From contig JAPVLO010000059.1 in the NCBI GenBank assembly GCA_027257055.1, positions 3,968,001 through 4,032,000 on the forward strand: a stretch of DNA of 64,000 nt, read 5' to 3'. The notes below the pieces were generated by a model. It saw only the letters and a list, made by a program, of their open reading frames with translations, was not told the origin of the DNA and did not search any database. How positions within the stretch are numbered: the first letter of the stretch is position 1; the number at the start of each line of letters is the position of its first letter. The DNA comes from Cephalopachus bancanus. Lineage: Eukaryota > Chordata > Mammalia > Primates > Tarsiidae. Shown here one piece after another: positions 59,119-64,000 of this stretch. The position numbers were made by a program, and so were the translations under genes.

Positions 59119-60224
59119 GTTGATTTCTTGATATGGCTGTTTGGATAACTCATAAAGACAGCTCGTGGAATCTTAGATCTTGAATGGTATTTAGATAACC
59201 AGTTTTGCATTGCTAAGGGCAGCTATGAGACTCTATTTTAAGTGACCCTGCTATTTCTTTGTAATGAAGGAGACTGCGGCATCATCTCAGCAATAGGAAA
59301 TAGACTCAGCCAGAGAGAAGACCTTGCTCTAATGCAAGGGTACTGGGCGTTTGCCCACTCCAGATCTGCAGCCTGGCCTCAGTTGGAGCCTGTGACTAAC
59401 AAGTCAGGGAGAGAAGGTGGAAGTTCAGAAGCACTGCATGGAAAGGATGCTGTGCTCAATTAAAGTGGGATAGGTCCACTTTGCTCTCTTGGCAGGAAAT
59501 CACAGAATCTTACAGTTGAAAGGGAGGGAAGGGCCCTAGGGTACATGAAATCCAGCCTTCCACCCAGTGTCCAGCAGCTCTTGTCAAGTGGGGCTGGCAA
59601 GATGCATCATCCTGAACTTTGTCACCTCCCTTAGCGCCGAGCCTAACAATGCTCTTTCCTGCACAGGACATAGATACCTCCCATGGCCTTTAGCTCTCAG
59701 AGGAAGAGGGCTATCACGTAGAAAAAAGACTCTAAGGAGATAGGAGAGGTCAGGAACAGCACAACGTGGGAAAGTCAAAGGCGCACATGTGGAGGACTGG
59801 AGAATTGAATTTCTGCCTCTGTCTTCCCACACATTGCCTGTTGTTGTTTTCTAAGCATGTACCTCTGTTATATGCACAGCAGAGAAGAGTTTTCAACTTT
59901 GCTGTCTTCCATGAGCATTTAATGCTCACTTGTTTGCTGAGACGCCAAATTGTAATTCAGAGCTTCTTCATGGGATCAGAGGAGATGCTATCGCATGGTA
60001 TAGAACAAAAGCCCACAGGATATAGGTTATGTCAGTGAAGACACCATGGATTTAAAAATTGAAAGCAGTTGTCCTAGAGCTTGGAAGAAGCTGGGGACAA
60101 ATGTGAACCGGGGTCTCTCACATCAGAAGAAGGTGGTTGTCCAGCAAAACCTGGCCCCTGGAGTTGGACCCACCTGGGCTGAACCCTGGCTCCAACACTT
60201 AACAGCTTTGAGGACTACCCTCAT

Positions 60225-60440
60225 CTTCATTCTCTACTCAGCAGCCATACTAGTTTCCCTCACAAGTTTTCCCATTGCAGGGCCTTTGCACACACTGTTT
60301 TTTCTGATCCATTCAAGCCTCTTTTCTTCCCATTCCCTTTATAAACATCTACTCCTAGTTCAGATTTCAGTTCAAGCATCACTCTGCCCAGTATAAGTCT
60401 TTCCTAACCAGCCCCCTCAAGTCTAGGTCAGGGTCCCCTA
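60225..60440 (+). repeat. L2 LINE fragment
   Basis: GCAGGGCCTTTGCACACACTG, TTCAGTTCAAGCATCACTCTG and TAAGTCTTTCCTAACCAGCC. Confidence 0.65.
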
Positions 60441-60794
60441 ATAAACCTTTATAAAACTATATTATACCCGTATAAAAGTATAACTAACATTGTCCTTAAA
60501 AGCATGTAATTAGATATTACTTAGTGCTAGGAGGATTTAACCATTTTTGGTGCCATAGACCCTCTAACCATCTGGTGAGTCCCACAGACCTCATACTGAG
60601 TTTTTGATGCATAAAGCAAAATAAATAGATTACAGAGGAAGCCAATTATCCTCTGTTATTAAGATATTTTAAAAATTGTGATGTGGTAATTGATCTGTTT
60701 CTTGATGAAGCCATTAAATTATAATATCCAGCAGCAAGTCTAATAACCATTGTGATGTTGAAATTATGATGAATGTGAGGGAAATTTTGAAATA

Positions 60795-61519
60795 CAACTG
60801 ACCCTTGAATAACATGAGAGTTGGGGCACCAATCCCATGTGCAACTGAAAATCTGAGTAGGCCAGCCACAGTGGTACTTGCCTATAATCCCAGCACTTTG
60901 GGAGGCTGAGGTGAGAGGATTGCCTGAGCCCAGGGTTCGAGACCAGGCTAGGCAACTTGGTGAGACCTCCTCTCTACAATAAATCAAAAAATTAGCTGGG
61001 CGTGGTGGCACGTGCCTGTAGTTCCAGATACTTGGAAAACTGAGGTGGAAGGATCACCTAAGTCCAGCAGGTTGAGGTTGGGGTGACCAGTTCTACTCCA
61101 CTCCAGCCTGGATGACAGAGTGAGGATCTGACTCAAAGAAAAAATGTTAAAAGAAAATTTGAGTGTAACTTTTGATTTCCCAAAAACCACGTAACTGCCT
61201 AGTGTTGACTGGAAACCTTACCAATAAGTCAATTAATGCATATTTTGTATGTGAAATATATTACATACTGTATTCTTACCATAAAGTGAGCTAGAGAAAA
61301 ATATTACTATGGAAATTATAAAGAAGAGAAAATGTATGTACTAGTCATTAAGTAGAAGTAGATCATCATAAAGATCTTCATCCTTGTCATCTTTATGTTG
61401 AGTAGGCTGAGGAGGACAAGGAAGAGGAGAGGTTGGTCTTGTTGTCTCAGGTGGCAGAAAGTCCATGTATAAGTGAACCCCTGCAGTTCAAACCTGTATT
61501 GTTGTTCAAGGGTCAGCTG
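60795..61519. mobile_element. Tigger-type DNA transposon split by an Alu
   Basis: Inverted ends CAACTGACCCTTGAATAACA and TGTTGTTCAAGGGTCAGCTG, each next to TA. Internal GAAGTAGATCATCATAAAGAT and GTAGGCTGAGGAGGACAAGG are typical of this non-autonomous Tigger-like family. Without the Alu it is about 430 bp. Confidence 0.82.
60859..61152 (+). mobile_element. Full-length Alu nested in Tigger element
   Basis: AGGCCAGCCACAGTGGTACTT, linker CTACAATAAATCAAAAAAT and right monomer GGGGTGACCAGTTCTACTCC. Flanks GAAAAT(C/T)TGAGT, 12 bp (60847 and 61153). Older than the palindrome copies. Confidence 0.92.
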
Positions 61520-61769
61520 TATTGGCAACCATTGTAATCTATTAGGAATGTCTCTTTTCTATTTCTATAGGTGATATCACACAAGGCCCACAAACACTAC
61601 TGCAGTTTGTTGCAACATTTGAAAAGTAAAGAAATCCCACGTTTCCATTAAAGATCAGTGAAAACAAAAATGTATTTTTTTTTCTGTATAAGCACATAGA
61701 CTTCTGTGTATTCTATCCAGAACCCCCAAGAAGCTCCCAGTTAAGAACTCTGTTTTAGGGGGATTAGTG

Positions 61770-61895
61770 ATTGATGTCTGTTCTCCCACTGGGCCATAAT
61801 CCTCAGGAGGTAGGGACCATGTTAACTTGTGTTCACCTTTATCCCTACCTCTTGGTCAAAGGCCTGCCATATAGCAGGCACTTGGGAAATAGTTA
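61770..61895 (+). repeat. L2 LINE 3' end
   Basis: CTCAGGAGGTAGGGACCATG, TTCACCTTTATCCCTACCTC, GCCATATAGCAGGCACTTGG. An Alu is inserted at its tip. Confidence 0.55.
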
Positions 61896-61911
61896 ACAGT
61901 AGCTATTTCTT

Positions 61912-62207
61912 TCTTTCTTTGTTTTTGAATTGGAGTCTCACTTCGTTGCCCAGGCTGGAGAGCAGTAGCACACTTACGGCCACCCCAGCATCAACCTGCT
62001 GGGCTCCGGCGATACTTCTACCTCAGCTTTCTAAGTAGCTGGAACTACCAGTGTGTGCTGCCATGCCCAGCTAATTTTTTGATTGATTGTAGAGATGAGG
62101 TCTCGCCAAGTTGCCCAGGCTGTTCTTGAACCCCTAGGCTCAGGCAGTGCTCTCACCTCAGCCTCCCAAAATGCTGAGATTACAGGTTTGAGCCACTGTA
62201 CCCAGCC
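61912..62207 (-). mobile_element. Full-length Alu, intermediate type, 17-bp target duplication
   Basis: TTGAATTGGAGTCTCACTTCG, ACACTTACGGCCACCCCAGC, linker TTGATTGATTGTAGAGATGAG, ending GAGCCACTGTACCCAGCC. AACA(G/A)TAGCTATTTCTT flanks both sides. One half of the palindrome (GGCCAC) is present. Confidence 0.93.
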
Positions 62208-62233
62208 AACAATAGCTATTTCTTATTGTACAC

Positions 62234-62313
62234 TCAGCATGCATTTGTGCATTTCATGCATATATCCTGTAGGTAAGTCAGCATGCATTTGTGCATTTCA
62301 TGCATATATCCTG
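62234..62313. repeat. Exact 36-bp direct duplication (44-bp period)
   Basis: TCAGCATGCATTTGTGCATT and its continuation ...TCATGCATATATCCTG occur at 62234-62269 and again at 62278-62313 with no mismatch. An 8-bp spacer TAGGTAAG separates them. Confidence 0.95.
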
Positions 62314-64000
62314 GAAGCTTTTATTCAGGGTCACACAGCTGATTTGTCTGGAACCAAAGCAGCCTGACTCCAGAGTAAGTGAATGAATGAACATCTTGGA
62401 TCTAGGTCTGTCAGTCAAGGGTAATGGTAGAGGCAGCAGCCTCACAGAATTACAGTGAAGATTTGATGACATAATTTGGGAAATGCACGAACTCAGCCTA
62501 GAGCTGGGCTCATTAGATAGGACTCGTTACTATTGATACCCCAGCACAGAATGGCACAGAGTAAAGGCCCTGGGGTACAGACACCCCAGCACCAATGTGC
62601 ATAATTCCAGCATCCACATGACAGCCTGAGGGAACTCAAGCTCAGTATGCATTTTTGATGGAGAAAGAATGATGATTGGGCTGTGTCTGGTTTTAGAAGC
62701 ACTTGAAGTCACTGGGGGCTGCTCTGGAAATTGTCAAGAGACCCTGTACTCTCATTTGTCATTGAGAACAGAGAAGAGGGGAGTTGGGAGAAGGATGGGG
62801 GATGAGGGAGTGGGAAGGAAGTTTTTTGCCTGCTGAGACGGCTTTTACCTTTTAGCACTGGGAGTAACCATCCTGACATCTTTATTACCATCTAGCAGAG
62901 AGAAAAACAGATGTGGGAAGGTATGGGGCTAGAACACACAGGACTGACTGCTCCATCAAGTCCCTCACCCGCTCTGGATCTGAACAGGCAGTCCAGCTGG
63001 GTTCCAGCTCTGTGTCCTCCTCCCACTCTGTCTCGCTGGCCCTGCCCAGTGACTTGGTCTTTCATGGGGAGGATCCTTGCGCCCACCTCTTGGATTCAGT
63101 GACTGTGTGTGTGCATGATGCGAGACGAGTGTACAAGGCCTGGCCCAGGGCATGTGTGTGGCAGCTGGCGGCTCCCACTAAGCATCATTCAGATGTTGTA
63201 AACCCAAATCATGCTGGGACTGGGGTCCTGCTTTCATTCCACCGTTTCCGGTGCCTTCCTCGGTGTGGTGTGCCCTCCATAAGCTCTTGGGCTGGGATGG
63301 GGGAGGCTGCATCCAGGGCATATCAAGATTCCAGGTTTGAAGTTCACTCGGCTGGACTGTGAGGAATTCTGTGTTTACCTAGACCTCTTTGATATAGCTC
63401 TACAAAAAGAGAAATCCTTCCCTGAGGCCATTTCTTTGGGAGTTTTACTGAAAGGACTCCATATTCAAGGGTTCCCAAGCTGGGGGTAGGTGGAGAGTGA
63501 TAAAGAAATGACAGGCATTTAAGCAGTCTGAGACAAGGCTCTGTTCCACCTGACTGACTCCCTCTTGCTTTTAAGAGGACTTTCTCTCCCTGCCAGGGTC
63601 ATGCAGTCCCTCACTCCCTGGGGAGAAGCATCTCCCCCATAGGTACCCCTCCTAACACCACTCCCAGGGTCCCCCCCTCCCTCAGCCCCCCACCACCCAG
63701 GAGGCAGCAGATTCATTTCAGTTGACAAGCATTGTGAAATAGTGAATCTGCACCAAATTGCTTTGTTTGAGCAGTGCTGTCTCTTTGACTCCTGATCAAT
63801 ATTTGGCCGGTTGCCTCAGGTGTGAAACTCGGGGGGGGGGCGCAGATGTTGAGAGGAGGCCCCAGGGAGGAGCCTTAAACTTTAAATAGTTTAAATTACT
63901 TGGAAATTTCACTGACTTTCAGACAGAGTGTATCACATTAGTCCATCTGAAGCCCCAAATGAAGGGTGTGCAGTGGGGGAGGGGAGGCCTATATTTACTT

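Larger units (their letters stand above)
46872..64000 (+). other. PTPRG: PTPRG intron, 5' part
   Basis: Intron beginning GTATAT; the next exon, which should start by completing a Val codon (LGTEASK then V...), is not in the window. This is the most transposon-dense part, with at least seven Alus, three stacked L1M tails and two Tigger-type elements. The stretches 46940-48480, 53050-54300, 57200-59030 (apart from the local duplication), 59160-60210 and 62320-64000 contain no recognisable repeat or gene. Confidence 0.88.

Noticed and set aside
63825..63845. Short G-run with CpG (ACTCGGGGGGGGGCGCAG) as a CpG-island promoter
   Set aside because: An isolated G tract; surrounding CpG density is low and no exon or start is nearby.
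1..64000. CRISPR arrays, operons, bacterial or phage genes, tRNA or rRNA genes
   Set aside because: None present: the direct repeats seen are SINE, MITE or local duplications, and no cloverleaf or rRNA motif was found.

Overview
This window is mammalian, almost certainly primate, nuclear DNA lying inside one large gene on the + strand. The only protein-coding sequence I can support is three internal exons of PTPRG (receptor-type protein tyrosine phosphatase gamma) at 15455-15521, 35720-35877 and 46679-46871. Together they encode the C-terminal half of its extracellular carbonic-anhydrase-like domain, about residues 206-344 of the human protein by my recollection. All three have AG/GT borders, and their reading phases join exactly (0 to 1, 1 to 0, 0 to 1). 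Everything else is intron. No promoter, first exon, last exon, tRNA, rRNA or CRISPR array is visible.

Organism. Many full-length Alu elements make it a primate. There are no canonical AluS or AluY copies and no lemur-type Alus. The least diverged copies (2372, 5996, 48493, 50652, 52677) instead form an unusual AluJ-derived subfamily. Its right monomer carries GTGGCCGGGAGYGGCCAC where AluJ has GTGAGCTATGATCGCGCCAC. The third exon also seems to differ from remembered human PTPRG at about four residues. A tarsier is my best guess; this is inference.

Layout. (1) 1-15454, an upstream intron: old L1M, MIR, MaLR-type LTR and hAT remnants, Alus near 2.3, 6.0 and 7.7 kb, and a copy of an ancient repeat at 3.8-4.9 kb. 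(2) 15522-35719, a 20-kb intron: L2, L1M fragments, and a mariner deletion derivative (21408-21950) inserted in an L1M. It also holds an Alu with perfect target duplications (25313) and a conserved-looking AT-rich block near 30.0-30.65 kb. (3) 35878-46678: MIRs, a second and different mariner deletion derivative (41787-42358), several Alus, and a CR1/L3 LINE remnant (44.3 kb). (4) 46872-64000: an Alu-rich intron with stacked L1M tails (48.9-50.6 kb), a nested hAT/Tigger/Alu composite (51.3-52.1 kb), a Tigger split by an Alu (60.8-61.5 kb), a local direct duplication (57.9/58.6 kb) and a 36-bp exact duplication (62.2 kb).

How it works together. The exons are spliced into the PTPRG mRNA. The domain they help build sits outside the cell, N-terminal to the fibronectin domain, the membrane segment and the two phosphatase domains. 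In this family it has lost carbonic anhydrase activity and binds contactins. The rest is a record of transposon activity. I found no new gene system. The most unusual items are the two mariner derivatives, the lineage-specific Alu series and the nested insertions that order them in time.
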